Source: Pseudomonadota bacterium (lineage in GTDB: Bacteria > Pseudomonadota > Gammaproteobacteria > Acidiferrobacterales > UBA6901). From it: 51,600 bases of DNA. Both the position numbers and the translations under genes were made by a program. Positions 1-9,574 of this stretch are shown here, piece after piece (within the stretch, counting starts at the first letter, position 1; every line of letters starts with the position of its first letter). The DNA is taken from the NCBI GenBank assembly GCA_021785795.1, contig JAJYEK010000013.1:1-51600 (forward strand), in the 5' to 3' direction. Below the pieces are notes generated by a model. It did no database searches, was not told the origin of the DNA, and saw only the letters and a program-made list of their open reading frames with translations.

Positions 1-107
1 GAAGCCTGCAGGACATCGCCCAGGGTCGGCGTCTTGCCGGCTCCCCACGCCGTTGCGCTACACATCGCGATGCTGGTCGCAATGACGGACTTGCTGAAAC
101 GGTTCAT
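1..107 (-). CDS. N-terminus of an exported porin-like protein (cut by window edge)
   Basis: The first 35 codons are visible, starting at an ATG preceded by a good GAGGAA ribosome site. The reading begins MNRFSKSVIATSIAMCSATAWG and continues AGKTPTLGDVLQA. The start is a basic residue pair, a hydrophobic core and an A-x-A-like cleavage region, i.e. a Sec signal peptide. A mature N-terminus of the type TPTLGDVL is typical, from memory, of putative beta-barrel porin-2 (OmpL-like) outer-membrane proteins, but too little is present to prove the family. The export prediction is firm; the porin label is an inference. Confidence 0.55.
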   Translation of the reverse strand, partial: MNRFSKSVIATSIAMCSATAWGAGKTPTLGDVLQA

Positions 108-805
108 CAGTTTTTCCTCGCGTGAAGTAAGTTAGGCCCCAAAGATCCTCATTCGGAACCGGATGGGTCTTGCATTCCGTGTGTGCCATTACACCCAATA
201 AGTCGCTGTCGGCTGTCATTCAGACCCACTTCAGACTCGCTAGAGCAGAATCTGTGCCAAATCAAAAAACATACAACGAAACAATAGGATAAATGCGTTT
301 TGAGATTGCTGGAGTATTCGGAATGCACCAGTGTAGTGCGCTGGCAAAATGTGAATGTACCCTATTGGTGCAATCCCTGTGAGCGCCATTGCTGGCACAA
401 TCCACGCTTCATCAGGCAGGCGGAATCGGCGTGCCGCCATCTGCCCGTAACGTACACGGGCCCGCAGTTGGGCAGGAGGAGGCCTTGCACACCCATTTGC
501 TCGAATCCCAATTAGGGGGCGGGAGGTTGCCTGTCGTTGCGTGCAACCGGAAGGCCTTGCGTGCACCAGGGGCAGATGCGTTGGCGAACCAGGTCACGCA
601 ACGAAGCCGGATAAAGGCGGCTGCGCCCTGCAATGGGCCCGCCAAACTCGCCCTGCGATCGGTCCGCCGAATCAGCGCGCGCCGACCGTCGGACACATTT
701 AAGCCCCGAAACCGGGCGGGTATACGGCTTATTCAATGAATCCCGTACACCTATCCCGTATGGCGCTGCTTGACCGACAGATGCGGGAATGAAGTTTCCT
801 TGGTT
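108..805. other. Intergenic region, no convincing gene
   Basis: About 700 bases separate the leftward porin-like start from the end of the allophanate hydrolase gene. All open frames here are short, Arg/Pro-rich and overlap one another on both strands, as expected of non-coding GC-rich DNA. The promoter of the porin-like gene should lie in the AT-richer stretch at 120-310. I see no clear factor-independent terminator for the operon that ends at 806. Confidence 0.5.
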
Positions 806-2626
806 TCAACTCGGCTTCGCGATGACACCGATGCAACCGGACACTTGCAGATAGCGGCGCCAGCCGCCGAATCTTGTGATGTCGGTCGCGCCCGCAATGG
901 CGTAGGCCTCGCACAGAAACCCCTGCACCGTTCGCCCATCGTCCAGATCGACGCAGCCGATTCCGAGCGGCGCAGGGATGCCGGCGAGAAAGCGGCCCAA
1001 CTGGTCATGCGGCATCGACCACACCTCGACCTCGATCGATTCGCCCCCATCGGATACGCGCACCAGGCCCGGGCGTGCCAGCGGCCCAGCCGCTAGCGCA
1101 TACAGCCGGTAGTCTGGAGCCGTATGTGTAATTTCGACCAGAAAACCGCCGCGCCTCGTCAGCTCGTGATTCAGCGGCAATCCACCCATGTGCGCACCGC
1201 ACACTGCAATGTCCACGTATTCCGAGGGCCGCGCGCCTGCGGTCGCGGCGGCGGGGCCCGCATGGCCATCTGCATCATGCGGAAGCTGCAATGCCACCTC
1301 CAGGCGCGCACCGAGCGCCAGCAGCGCCTGCTCGCCAAACGCTTCAGCCAACAGTGTTATGCCGAACGGCAATCCGGTTTTCGCAAACCCTGCGGGCACG
1401 GCAAGCGCGCTCAGGTCCAGCAGATTCACGAAATTGGTGTAATAGCCGAGATTGGTGTTCAGGCGAACCGGTTCGGCTTCCATTTCGGCAATGCGATAGA
1501 TCGTGCCGGCAGTCGGGGTGACAACGACATCCACTGCTGCCATGGCCAGCTCAACGGTCCGCCGCAGCGAGGCGAGGCGGTACATCGCTTCGAACGCATC
1601 GGCCGCCGTCGGCGCACGACCCGACTCAATGATTGCTCGGGTCACCGGGTGCAGCGCCTCGGGCCGGCTTTCTATGAAGTCGCGAATCGCCAGGTAGCGC
1701 TCGGCAAGCCATGGTCCGTCGTACAGCAGCCGTGCCGCATCGAAAAACGGAGCAAAATCCATCTGCACGCACTCTCCCCCCAGAGCCTCAAGCCGTGCCA
1801 CTGCCGCTTCGAACAGATTCGCGTATTCCCGGTTACCAAAGAATTCGAGCTGGGCGCCAGAAGGAACGCCGAAGCGGAAACGTGGCGGGACTGACGTGGA
1901 CGCAGCTTGCCTGTGGCGCGAGAACGGATCCAACGGATCGTATCCGCAGGCCGCATTCAGGACCGTCTGCGCATCACCCACGTTGAGCGCAAATATCGAC
2001 ACGCAGTCGAGCGTTCGGCAGGCCGGCACTACGCCGGCGCCGGACAGCGTCCCGCGCGTCGGTTTGATCCCCACGATATTGTTGAATGCCGCCGGCACAC
2101 GCCCGGAGCCGGCTGTGTCGGTGCCAAGCGCGAAGCTTGCCAACCCCAGAGCGGTCGCTACAGCCGAACCCGAGCTTGATCCACCGGCTATGTATTCCGG
2201 GTCGAAGCTGTTGCGGCACGCACCATACGGCGAGCGTGTGCCGTTAAGGCCGGCGGCGAATTGGTCGAGGTTCGTTTTGCCGACGGGGATTGCCCCCGCA
2301 TCGAGCAGGCGCTGAACTACCGTAGCAGATCGATGCGGCGTGTACTGGTAGTCGGGACATGCAGCCGTGGTCGGAATTCCCGCCAAATCTATATTATCCT
2401 TTATGGCAAACGGGATGCCAAAAAGGGGAAGGGTCTCCGGATCACGCTGCTCAAGCGCCCGCGCATACCCGAGCAACTGTTCCGGCGTCAGACGTGCAAT
2501 CCACACGTGACGGGCATCGCCGGCCGCAAGCTTTGGGTACAAGCCTTCGATCAGCGCCACCGGTGTCAGACTGCCGTCGAGGTAGCGCTGGCGCAGGCTT
2601 CTGATATCGAGACGGAAGTCGACCAA
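806..2626 (-). CDS. atzF: Allophanate hydrolase
   Basis: Cytoplasmic amidase-signature enzyme that hydrolyses allophanate to ammonia and CO2, the last step of ATP-dependent urea or guanidine breakdown. The 606 residues match the usual length of about 600. The Ser-Ser-Lys amidase triad is visible: Lys76 in FAIKD, the glycine/serine loop GGSSSGSAVA around Ser150-151, and Ser174 in DTAGSGRVPA. Residues past about 450 form the extra C-terminal domain of this family. The start is a TTG with GAGGA eight bases upstream. It lies in the same frame as the preceding carboxylase gene, only one sense codon after its TGA stop, so the two genes are adjacent but not fused. Co-expression with the carboxylase is certain from the spacing. 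Confidence 0.95.
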   Translation of the reverse strand: MVDFRLDIRSLRQRYLDGSLTPVALIEGLYPKLAAGDARHVWIARLTPEQLLGYARALEQRDPETLPLFGIPFAIKDNIDLAGIPTTAACPDYQYTPHRSATVVQRLLDAGAIPVGKTNLDQFAAGLNGTRSPYGACRNSFDPEYIAGGSSSGSAVATALGLASFALGTDTAGSGRVPAAFNNIVGIKPTRGTLSGAGVVPACRTLDCVSIFALNVGDAQTVLNAACGYDPLDPFSRHRQAASTSVPPRFRFGVPSGAQLEFFGNREYANLFEAAVARLEALGGECVQMDFAPFFDAARLLYDGPWLAERYLAIRDFIESRPEALHPVTRAIIESGRAPTAADAFEAMYRLASLRRTVELAMAAVDVVVTPTAGTIYRIAEMEAEPVRLNTNLGYYTNFVNLLDLSALAVPAGFAKTGLPFGITLLAEAFGEQALLALGARLEVALQLPHDADGHAGPAAATAGARPSEYVDIAVCGAHMGGLPLNHELTRRGGFLVEITHTAPDYRLYALAAGPLARPGLVRVSDGGESIEVEVWSMPHDQLGRFLAGIPAPLGIGCVDLDDGRTVQGFLCEAYAIAGATDITRFGGWRRYLQVSGCIGVIAKPS

Positions 2627-2629
2627 TGA

Positions 2630-5600
2630 TCAGTCCTCAATCAATATCATGAGGTTCTGGCCCGCCGCGACCTGGCCGCCAGTACAGCAGAACAGCCTGT
2701 GAACGAGGCCGCCGCAGGGCGAGGTTACTGGGATTTCCATCTTCATGGATTCGATCACCGCAACCACCTCGCCGGCGGCGACGCGCGTGCCTTCTGACAC
2801 ATCAAGCTTCCAGATGTTGCCGGCAACATGCGATGCCACCGGACGGCCGTTCGTCGGCAGTTCGGGTTCCGCTTCGAATGCGGCTCCCACCAAGCTGGGT
2901 TCGCCGGAGAATCCGCTCCGCCCCGCAACCGCCCAGCGCTCGCGCTCTGATTCAAATGCCAGCTGCTGGCGCTCCTTGAACTTTGCGATTGATGCGGCGT
3001 TGGCGTCCAAGAAGGCGTTGTATTCGCTGAGGCGGAACACCTGCTGGTCGATTTTCAAGCGGTAGCGGCCGAGCGGAAAATCGGATCGGATGCGCATCAA
3101 TTCATCTTCGCTTACTTCGAAAAACCGGATCTGGTCAAAGAAACGCAGCAGCCATGGCCGGCCTGCCGCGAACTCCGATGTTGCCCGCCAGCGGTTCCAC
3201 ATCTGCAGGGTACGTCCCACGAACTGGTAGCCGCCTGGCCCCTCCATGCCGTATACACACAGGTAGGCGCCACCTATGCCGACGGCGTTCTCCGGGGTCC
3301 AGGTGCGGGCCGGGCTGTATTTCGTAGTCACGAGCCGGTGGCGCGGGTCTATGGGTGTTGCGACCGGGGCGCCCAGGTAAACGTCTCCAAGGCCCAGCAC
3401 CATATAAGACGCATCAAATACGATTCGCTTGACGTCGTTAACAGAATCCAGTCCATTAATGCGCCGGATGAATTCGATGTTGCTGGGGCACCAGGGCGCA
3501 TCCGCCCGGACCGACTGCGTGTACCTGGCGATCGCCAACCGGGTCTGGGAGTCGTCCCAGGCAAGCGGCAAATGCACAACGCGCGTGGTTACTTCAAGGT
3601 CATCAACGTCCGGTAGCCGTGCCTCGAGCGCACGGAGGGTGTCGCGCAGCCTGTACGGTGGAAGTTTCCGGAAATCGAAATGGACCTGCAGCGAGCGGAT
3701 GCCCGGAGTAAGGTCGACGATACCCGGCAACCTTTCCTGTTCAAGCGCCTGCATCAGCGCGTGTACCCGGAACCGCAGCTTGAGATCAAGAACGGGCGGA
3801 CCATATTCTATCAACAGATACTCGTCGCCGGTACGGCGATAGACAATCTCAATATTGTCCCGCGCGGCGGTATGGTGCTCCACTATTGGCGGCTCGGGAG
3901 GGACATCGTGTATCGGCAGGGACCGGACGGGCGTCTCCAGGGTGCTGATGAGCCGTTCCTGTTGCTCAGTCAGGGCACGCGCCTCCTCGAGCGTGAGCGG
4001 CCGGAAGCGCACCGTGTTGCCGGGCCGGAGCTGCCCTAGCTTCCACAACTCTGCCTGAACCACAACTGCCGGACAGACGAAGCCGCCGAGGCTCGGTCCG
4101 TCGGGGCCCAGAATTACGGGCATGTCTCCGGTAAAATCGACGGCACCAATTGCGTAGGCGTTGTCGTGGATATTTGACGGATGCAACCCGGCTTCACCGC
4201 CGTCAGCTCTCGCCCATATCGGTTTCGGACCGATCAGCCGAACGCCGGTGCGGCTCGAGTTATAATGCACCTCCCAGTCGGTAGCGAAGAACGTCTTGAT
4301 GTCCGCATCGGTAAAAAAATCCGGGGCCCCGTGCGGCCCGTACAGCACACCGATTTCCCAACGCGCGGCATATGCCGGCCGCAATCCGGATGGCATCACG
4401 GCGATGAACCCGCTCCTTTCAGGTTCCAGATGCAAGACATCTCCGGCGCGCAAGGTTCTTCCGGCGTGCCCGCCGAATTGGCCGAGCGTAAATGTGGATT
4501 TGCTGCCGAGATACCCAGCTGCCGCGAAACCGCCGGCCACGGCAAGGTAGGCGCGCAGCCCCTGGCCCCGCACGGCGCCGTATCGCAACACACTGCCAGC
4601 GCAAACCTTATAGGCACGCCAGTTCTCGAGGGGGTATCCATCCAATTCGGCCTGCATGTCTGCGCCGGCGATTGCAATCATGCTGGCGGCATTGAAGCGC
4701 AGGACTGGACCGGACACGGTGAGTTCGAGCGCCACGGCGTCACCGGGATTGCCCAGAATCCGATTGGCTATCCGAAACGCCAGCGAGTCCATAGGGCCCG
4801 AGGGCGGCACCCCTACCGCCCAATAGCCGATGCGCCCGGGATAATCCTGAAGACTTGTCTGGACGCCCGGTTGGAGCACCTCCACGGTACATGGGCGGTA
4901 GCGAAAGTCGTTAAGGTATCGGGTGGTCTGCCGCGCGCCGGCAAACACGTCATCGGCAACAATCTGCCGCAGATAGTCAAGATTGGTTTCGATCCCGGCA
5001 ATGCGGGTTGCCTCAAGCGCAGCGCGTAGTTCGGAGACCGCCTCATCGCGGGTCGCACCGCGGATGATCACCTTGGCGATCATGGAATCATAGTACGGCG
5101 ACACCTCGGTGCCGCGCTCCACCCAGGTGTCGATGCGCGCATTTTCCGGAAACTTCGCTTCCGTCAGCACTCCGGAACAGGGCCGGAAATCGCAGCCAGG
5201 ATCTTCAGCGTAGAGACGCGCCTCAATCGACGCACCGCGCGGCTCGACGGTCATAGCCGCCAGGGGAAGGTCGCCGGCTGCCTGGCGAATCATCCACTCC
5301 ACCAGATCGATGCCGGTGACTTCCTCAGTCACTCCGTGTTCTACCTGGAGGCGGGTGTTGACCTCGAGAAAGTAGAATTCGCCGTTGCGCGTGTCGTATA
5401 CGAATTCGACGGTGCCTGCCGACTCATAGGCTACCGCCTGACCCAGTCGCACAGCTATCGCATGCACCCGCGCCCGCTCGGAGCTGGTCAGTCCGGGCGC
5501 CGGAGTCTCTTCGATCACCTTCTGGTTTCGGCGCTGGACCGAACAATCGCGCTCGCCGAGCGCAAGAACGCGCCCGCGTCCATCACCGAAAATCTGCACC

Positions 5601-6226
5601 TCGATGTGGCGCGCCTGTTCCACATACTTTTCAAGAAAGACGCCTCCATCCCCGAAGTTGGCCGTGGCCAGCCGCTTCACCGACGCGAATGCCTCTTCGA
5701 GCGCGTCCGCTTTCCGGCACAGACGCATGCCTATTCCACCGCCGCCCGCGGTGCTCTTGAGCATCACCGGATAGCCGATGCGCGCGGCCTCCACAACGGC
5801 GCTGCCGGCATCGCAGAGCAGCCCGGATCCGGGCAACAGCGGCACGGCGTGCGCGAGCGCAAGATCCCGGGCGCTGTGCTTCATCCCAAATGCCCGCATC
5901 TGGTCCGGACGCGGGCCGATGAAGACTATCCCTGCGCGGGCGCAGGCGTCCGCGAAGTCGGCATTCTCCGAGAGGAATCCGTACCCTGGGTGGATCGCCT
6001 CGGACCCGGTATCACGCGCTGCTGCGATGATCCTCTCGCCTGATAGATAGCTTTGTGCCGCTGGTGCGGGTCCGATGCATACCGACTCGTCGGCCAAAGC
6101 CACATGGGCAGAAGCCCGATCGGCCTCGGAGTGAACGGCGACCGCGCCAATGCCCAATTTTCGAAGCGTGCGGATGACGCGGCATGCGATTTCGCCGCGA
6201 TTCGCGATCAGTATTTTCTTGAACAT
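2630..6226 (-). CDS. Biotin-dependent urea or guanidine carboxylase
   Basis: Large multidomain biotin enzyme of 1198 residues. The N-terminal 450 residues are a biotin carboxylase (start MFKKILIANRGEIACRVIRT, ATP-grasp glycine loop near residue 165). The middle holds the two carboxyltransferase halves related to KipA and KipI. The C-terminus is a biotin-carrier domain with the biotinylation motif VIESMKMEIPV. The family carboxylates urea to allophanate or guanidine to carboxyguanidine. Two DUF1989 genes lie just upstream, and that pairing is known for guanidine carboxylases working with carboxyguanidine deiminase, so guanidine is the likelier substrate here. This is an inference from context; the substrate-selecting active-site residue was not assigned. 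The ATG has GAGGGG upstream and lies 81 bases after the DUF1989 gene. Confidence 0.93.
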   Translation of the reverse strand: MFKKILIANRGEIACRVIRTLRKLGIGAVAVHSEADRASAHVALADESVCIGPAPAAQSYLSGERIIAAARDTGSEAIHPGYGFLSENADFADACARAGIVFIGPRPDQMRAFGMKHSARDLALAHAVPLLPGSGLLCDAGSAVVEAARIGYPVMLKSTAGGGGIGMRLCRKADALEEAFASVKRLATANFGDGGVFLEKYVEQARHIEVQIFGDGRGRVLALGERDCSVQRRNQKVIEETPAPGLTSSERARVHAIAVRLGQAVAYESAGTVEFVYDTRNGEFYFLEVNTRLQVEHGVTEEVTGIDLVEWMIRQAAGDLPLAAMTVEPRGASIEARLYAEDPGCDFRPCSGVLTEAKFPENARIDTWVERGTEVSPYYDSMIAKVIIRGATRDEAVSELRAALEATRIAGIETNLDYLRQIVADDVFAGARQTTRYLNDFRYRPCTVEVLQPGVQTSLQDYPGRIGYWAVGVPPSGPMDSLAFRIANRILGNPGDAVALELTVSGPVLRFNAASMIAIAGADMQAELDGYPLENWRAYKVCAGSVLRYGAVRGQGLRAYLAVAGGFAAAGYLGSKSTFTLGQFGGHAGRTLRAGDVLHLEPERSGFIAVMPSGLRPAYAARWEIGVLYGPHGAPDFFTDADIKTFFATDWEVHYNSSRTGVRLIGPKPIWARADGGEAGLHPSNIHDNAYAIGAVDFTGDMPVILGPDGPSLGGFVCPAVVVQAELWKLGQLRPGNTVRFRPLTLEEARALTEQQERLISTLETPVRSLPIHDVPPEPPIVEHHTAARDNIEIVYRRTGDEYLLIEYGPPVLDLKLRFRVHALMQALEQERLPGIVDLTPGIRSLQVHFDFRKLPPYRLRDTLRALEARLPDVDDLEVTTRVVHLPLAWDDSQTRLAIARYTQSVRADAPWCPSNIEFIRRINGLDSVNDVKRIVFDASYMVLGLGDVYLGAPVATPIDPRHRLVTTKYSPARTWTPENAVGIGGAYLCVYGMEGPGGYQFVGRTLQMWNRWRATSEFAAGRPWLLRFFDQIRFFEVSEDELMRIRSDFPLGRYRLKIDQQVFRLSEYNAFLDANAASIAKFKERQQLAFESERERWAVAGRSGFSGEPSLVGAAFEAEPELPTNGRPVASHVAGNIWKLDVSEGTRVAAGEVVAVIESMKMEIPVTSPCGGLVHRLFCCTGGQVAAGQNLMILIED

Positions 6227-6307
6227 TGCCCCTCGCGAGATCTGTGCCGGGCCGTCCCGACGCTGGTCAAAGGCGCCCTGGGTCGTCCCACGGGCGGTAT
6301 TCCGGTA

Positions 6308-6970
6308 TCAGGGATTGGCGCTCCAGACCAGCAACCGTATTGGTGTCGGGTTATAGGCGTTACATGGATTATTGAGCTGCGGACAGTTCGATATGAGCGC
6401 GATGACATCCATTTCGGCGCGCATTTCGACGTACTTTCCGGGTGCCGAAACGCCGTCTTCGAACGTGAGTCCGCCGGCTTCAGTCACCGGCACGTTCATG
6501 AAGAAGTTGATATTGGCCGTGATGTCGCGCTTGGTGAGCCCGTAACCGCCTCCCCATCGGGCCAGCGCGATAAGAAAGTTGTCGCGGCAGCTGTGCATGT
6601 TCTTCGTTTCAAACCCATATCGAACCGTGTTGCTCTCCGCCGCACATGCACCGCCAAGAGTATCGTGCCGTCCGCAAGTATCTGCCACAATGCGCAACAT
6701 TACCTGTCCAGCGTTCGACATCAGCGCGGAGCCAGTTGTCAGGTAGATGTTCCGCTGCCGTCGGATCGTATCCTGCGCGCTGTAGTGTTCGGCCCGATCA
6801 TGCGCGCTGAAGAACAGCGTATCGACTGCCTGGTTTCCTTCGAGATCCACGATGCGCAGGACCTCGCCCTGCTTGATCTCGCGCATCCATGGTTCTCCCG
6901 CCGCCAGTGTGAAATCGTAGGCAGCAAGCGCCGGGTCAAGGTTGCTCTTTAACACCCGATTCGCGTTCAC
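6308..6970 (-). CDS. DUF1989 urea-carboxylase-associated protein 2 (likely carboxyguanidine deiminase subunit)
   Basis: A 220-residue DUF1989 protein of the urea-carboxylase-associated type 2 group, recognised by [33 protein letters not shown] and the later [11 protein letters not shown] segment with Cys and His residues that could bind a metal. In characterised systems two DUF1989 proteins together form carboxyguanidine deiminase (CgdAB), which turns carboxyguanidine into allophanate and ammonia. The start is a GTG whose bases overlap the TGA stop of the partner gene (GTGA), so the two subunits are translationally coupled. Function is assigned from family and neighbourhood; which subunit is CgdA and which CgdB is left open. 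Confidence 0.88.
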   Translation of the reverse strand: MNANRVLKSNLDPALAAYDFTLAAGEPWMREIKQGEVLRIVDLEGNQAVDTLFFSAHDRAEHYSAQDTIRRQRNIYLTTGSALMSNAGQVMLRIVADTCGRHDTLGGACAAESNTVRYGFETKNMHSCRDNFLIALARWGGGYGLTKRDITANINFFMNVPVTEAGGLTFEDGVSAPGKYVEMRAEMDVIALISNCPQLNNPCNAYNPTPIRLLVWSANP

Positions 6971-7782
6971 GGTTGCTGGAACAGCGCTTCTGTGTTTTGG
7001 AATCCCCGCTGGTTCTCGGGCCGGAAAACGCGGCAGTAGTCGTCCCGTCCGACCGCCTCAGTACGTCGTGCGATGAGCTGCAGGCGTCCTGGCGCATATT
7101 CAGGACGGGGATCAAGTGGATGGGGCGCCGTCGATAGCACCACCAGGGTGTTCATTTCGAAACGCAGCTCGACGTAGGCACCGATCCGGGAATGCGCCGC
7201 CGCAAATTTCATTGCGCCGCACGGTTCTACTGTCACCTTGCTGAAGAAATTTATGCTTGCAGTAAGGTCGCGCGCACCGAGCCCCCACTTTCCCAATTCA
7301 ATCAGCAAGCCCTCACGGCCGCTGCGATACATGGTGTTCCTGTACTCCCGAAACCGGCGGTCGCCGTACTTTTCCACAATGTCATCATTATCGGAGACGC
7401 CCGCGATCGGGTCGTGCCAGCCTACCGTGTCGGCCACGATAGAGCACAGCACCCTCCCCATGTCTGAGTAGCAGACAAAGCCGCGCGTCAGGTGGGAAGT
7501 ATGCTGTGCCTTCAGGGTATCAGGCATGTTGTAACGTTCGAGCTTTTCTTCCTGGTTGTAGAGCAATGTGGCTGCATTGGCGCAGCCGTCGAGATCGATC
7601 AATCGCAGGGCCGTGCCACGGCGCAGGACGCCGGACCAGTGTCCCCCGCCTTGGACAAAGTCAGAGAACAATATCTGGCTATCATTCAGATCCGGCGCAA
7701 ATTCGCGCCAGGCGGTGGGTCGGTTCCATCCTGATGGAACCGGCAAATTGTCTGGATTCGGAGTCATTGGAGGTTTCTTCAT
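6967..7782 (-). CDS. DUF1989 urea-carboxylase-associated protein 1 (likely carboxyguanidine deiminase subunit)
   Basis: A 271-residue DUF1989 protein of the type 1 group. Diagnostic stretches are [40 protein letters not shown] and the motif [14 protein letters not shown]. It is paralogous to the next gene, and the two share the layout RG-x-LRxxDLxG followed by a D-T-x-x-x-H-D segment. The ATG has GAAGGTG upstream and begins 12 bases after the NikR-like gene stops. It should act in the cytoplasm with the second subunit and the carboxylase. A small Cys/His cluster suggests metal dependence, but the metal cannot be read from the sequence. Confidence 0.88.
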   Translation of the reverse strand: MKKPPMTPNPDNLPVPSGWNRPTAWREFAPDLNDSQILFSDFVQGGGHWSGVLRRGTALRLIDLDGCANAATLLYNQEEKLERYNMPDTLKAQHTSHLTRGFVCYSDMGRVLCSIVADTVGWHDPIAGVSDNDDIVEKYGDRRFREYRNTMYRSGREGLLIELGKWGLGARDLTASINFFSKVTVEPCGAMKFAAAHSRIGAYVELRFEMNTLVVLSTAPHPLDPRPEYAPGRLQLIARRTEAVGRDDYCRVFRPENQRGFQNTEALFQQP

Positions 7783-7794
7783 GGCACCTTCCCT

Positions 7795-8334
7795 TCAGTT
7801 TCCTTTCGTGACAGGCATTGGTCCGCGACGCGTCGGAGACGGGGCGGACCGCTTGCCCGCGGAAGCGTCGATGCCAGTGGGCAGCGGATGGAGAGGTGGA
7901 ATGATGGCCGCGAGCAGTTGAAGTCGACCGGTGATGATTCCCCTCAGGGTTATCAGCTCATCGGCGATCTCTCCCAGCATGGTCGCAGGCCCCTGAATCA
8001 GAATGACTTCGAGGATTTGGTTTTCAGTAAGATGGACATGCAAGGAGCTGATTACTTCGTCCAAATGCCGGTACTGGATGTCGGCGATTCGCTCCTGCAA
8101 TCCTCTCGTTGATCGGTCGTACAGCAACGTCAGGGTCCCCACCATAATTTCGTTGCCTAGCGCGCGCTTGTGCTCGGCAATCCGGTAATTGATCATGTCG
8201 CATAGGGCCTGGGAACGGCTGCAGTAGCCGTGGGCCGCCACGATGCGATCCATCTCGGTAAGAAGATTGGCCGGAAGCGATATGCTGATCCGGGCAGCCG
8301 GATGGGTAAGTTTCCCTGCAGCTAAGGGCTTCAT
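7795..8334 (-). CDS. NikR-like ribbon-helix-helix regulator with altered metal site
   Basis: A 179-residue regulator of the NikR family. Residues 15-60 form the ribbon-helix-helix DNA-binding part (ISISLPANLLTEMDRIVAAH, then SRSQALCDMI). Residues 65-155 form the ACT-like sensing domain with SSLHVHLTENQILEVILIQG. Against E. coli NikR, the HVH pair (His87, His89) is kept, but the His76 position is Tyr and the Cys95 position is Ile, so two of four high-affinity nickel ligands are gone. The N- and C-termini are longer than in E. coli NikR (133 residues). It probably regulates this operon in response to a ligand other than, or bound differently from, classical nickel. Its ATG overlaps the stop of the small upstream gene (ATGA). 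Confidence 0.85.
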   Translation of the reverse strand: MKPLAAGKLTHPAARISISLPANLLTEMDRIVAAHGYCSRSQALCDMINYRIAEHKRALGNEIMVGTLTLLYDRSTRGLQERIADIQYRHLDEVISSLHVHLTENQILEVILIQGPATMLGEIADELITLRGIITGRLQLLAAIIPPLHPLPTGIDASAGKRSAPSPTRRGPMPVTKGN

Positions 8335-8615
8335 GGTAATGTCCAGGAATCCGGAACGTGTTCCTGTAACGCTCGGCTTCCCGGCAGCTTACGGGCTGGC
8401 GGAATGCTTCGCATTTCCCGGTCTTGCCGCGGATGATCCGGTCGCTCAACGTTTGCACCTAGGGTGTTCGCCGGCACCCAAGAGCGATCGCTCATCGATT
8501 TGCACCGGACGAGCTGCCGGTGGCTGGTCACGAGTGATGCAAAGACGGCGTCCAGGGCGTGGCCGCATCTGCGGATGCTTGCGATTTGGGATCGGGTCAG
8601 GGTCGACCACTGCAT
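8331..8615 (-). CDS. Small protein of unknown function between ATPase and NikR-like gene
   Basis: A 94-residue reading frame starting MQWSTLTRSQIASIRRCGHA. I do not recognise a family. It is kept because its ATG follows an ideal GGAGG site four bases upstream, ten bases after the ATPase stop, and its TGA overlaps the NikR-like ATG (ATGA). That is the arrangement of a translated operon gene. Third-position GC is high in the first half and weaker in the second half, so the C-terminal part could be divergent or frameshifted. It is Arg-rich with two cysteines and has no membrane segment or signal. It could also be a leader frame that couples translation to the regulator. Confidence 0.45.
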   Translation of the reverse strand: MQWSTLTRSQIASIRRCGHALDAVFASLVTSHRQLVRCKSMSDRSWVPANTLGANVERPDHPRQDREMRSIPPARKLPGSRALQEHVPDSWTLP

Positions 8616-8624
8616 GCGGCCTCC

Positions 8625-9551
8625 TTAGTCCACGCTGTCGGTCACGTTGGTGAGACGGATCAGGCGGGGCTTCACGGCCTGCTCGTCCTCCGGCTCCGGT
8701 GCGGCCCTGGGGCGGATCAGCTGTTCCACGCGTACCCGGGTAGCGCAGAATTCTGGGGAAGTGAACTGAGCAGGGGAACGAGGCCGCGGGACCGGCACCT
8801 CTATCAGCTCCTGCACTTCGCCCGGATGAGCCTTGAGCACCAGAATGCGGTCCGCCAAATAGATCGCTTCGTCGAGGTCGTGGGTGATGAATAGCACCGT
8901 GATATCCACGTTCCGCCAGATGTCGATGAGGTGGGATTGCATTTTGGTGCGTGTCTGGGCGTCCAAAGCGCCAAACGGCTCGTCCATCAGCAGGATGCGC
9001 GGCTGATTGACCAGGGCGCGCGCAATGGCCACACGCTGACGCATGCCGCCGGAAAGCTGATGGGGGTAGGCGTTGGCAAACTTTTGGAGTCCCACCAACT
9101 CCAGCCACAGCAATGCCTCGCGTTCCGCTTCGTCGCCGCCGCGGCCGTTCATTTGGGGACCGAACTTCACGTTTCTTTTCACGGTGAGCCATGGAAACAG
9201 CGAGTAGCCCTGGAACACCATGCCGCGGTCCTGACCCGGCTGCTTGATGGGCTTGCCGTCGAGCAGCGCGTCGCCGGATGTGGGGCTATCGAGGCCGGCC
9301 AGGATGCGGATCAGCGTGGACTTGCCGCAGCCGGATGGGCCGATTACGCAGAGAAATTCCCGCCGATGAATACTGAAACTGATATCTTTTAGGGCCTCCA
9401 CCTCGCCTTGCGGTGCGCGGAAGCATTTGCATAGGTCATTCACCTTCAGAATCACCTCGCGGTTTTTGAGCCGCTCGAAACGGGCCCTGACGGCTTCAGA
9501 CTGGTCCAGATAGCTCGGCAGATCACGCTCTAGGTTCAGTTTTATGTTCAT
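8625..9551 (-). CDS. ABC transporter ATPase, nitrate/sulfonate/taurine family
   Basis: ATP-binding subunit of an importer, 308 residues. Walker [10 protein letters not shown] is at about residues 73-81, Q-loop [12 protein letters not shown] follows, signature LSGGMRQR is near residue 145, Walker B with [12 protein letters not shown] near 170, and the switch His in FITHDLDEA. The 40-residue N-terminal extension and 60-residue C-terminal tail are longer than the family core. It pairs with the permease and binding protein just upstream in the same operon and would energise uptake of a small nitrogen compound, probably urea or guanidine given the catabolic genes downstream. Substrate is inferred from context only. 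Confidence 0.92.
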   Translation of the reverse strand: MNIKLNLERDLPSYLDQSEAVRARFERLKNREVILKVNDLCKCFRAPQGEVEALKDISFSIHRREFLCVIGPSGCGKSTLIRILAGLDSPTSGDALLDGKPIKQPGQDRGMVFQGYSLFPWLTVKRNVKFGPQMNGRGGDEAEREALLWLELVGLQKFANAYPHQLSGGMRQRVAIARALVNQPRILLMDEPFGALDAQTRTKMQSHLIDIWRNVDITVLFITHDLDEAIYLADRILVLKAHPGEVQELIEVPVPRPRSPAQFTSPEFCATRVRVEQLIRPRAAPEPEDEQAVKPRLIRLTNVTDSVD

Positions 9552-9574
9552 ATGTTCGTGCGACTACTTTCGGT

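Noticed and set aside
8353..8364. Palindrome GGAACGTGTTCC just before the NikR-like start as an operator
   Set aside because: It lies within the 94-residue coding frame and has no match to known NikR boxes; there is no second copy before the operon promoter.
8456..8545. Plus-strand sequence resembling a guanidine-I (ykkC) riboswitch (CCTAGGGTGTTCGC, then GGCTGGTCACGAGTGATGCA)
   Set aside because: It lies on the strand opposite to all genes here, sits inside the small coding frame, lacks the later conserved AGCCCGGGAGA-type segment, and key bases differ. It is probably chance.
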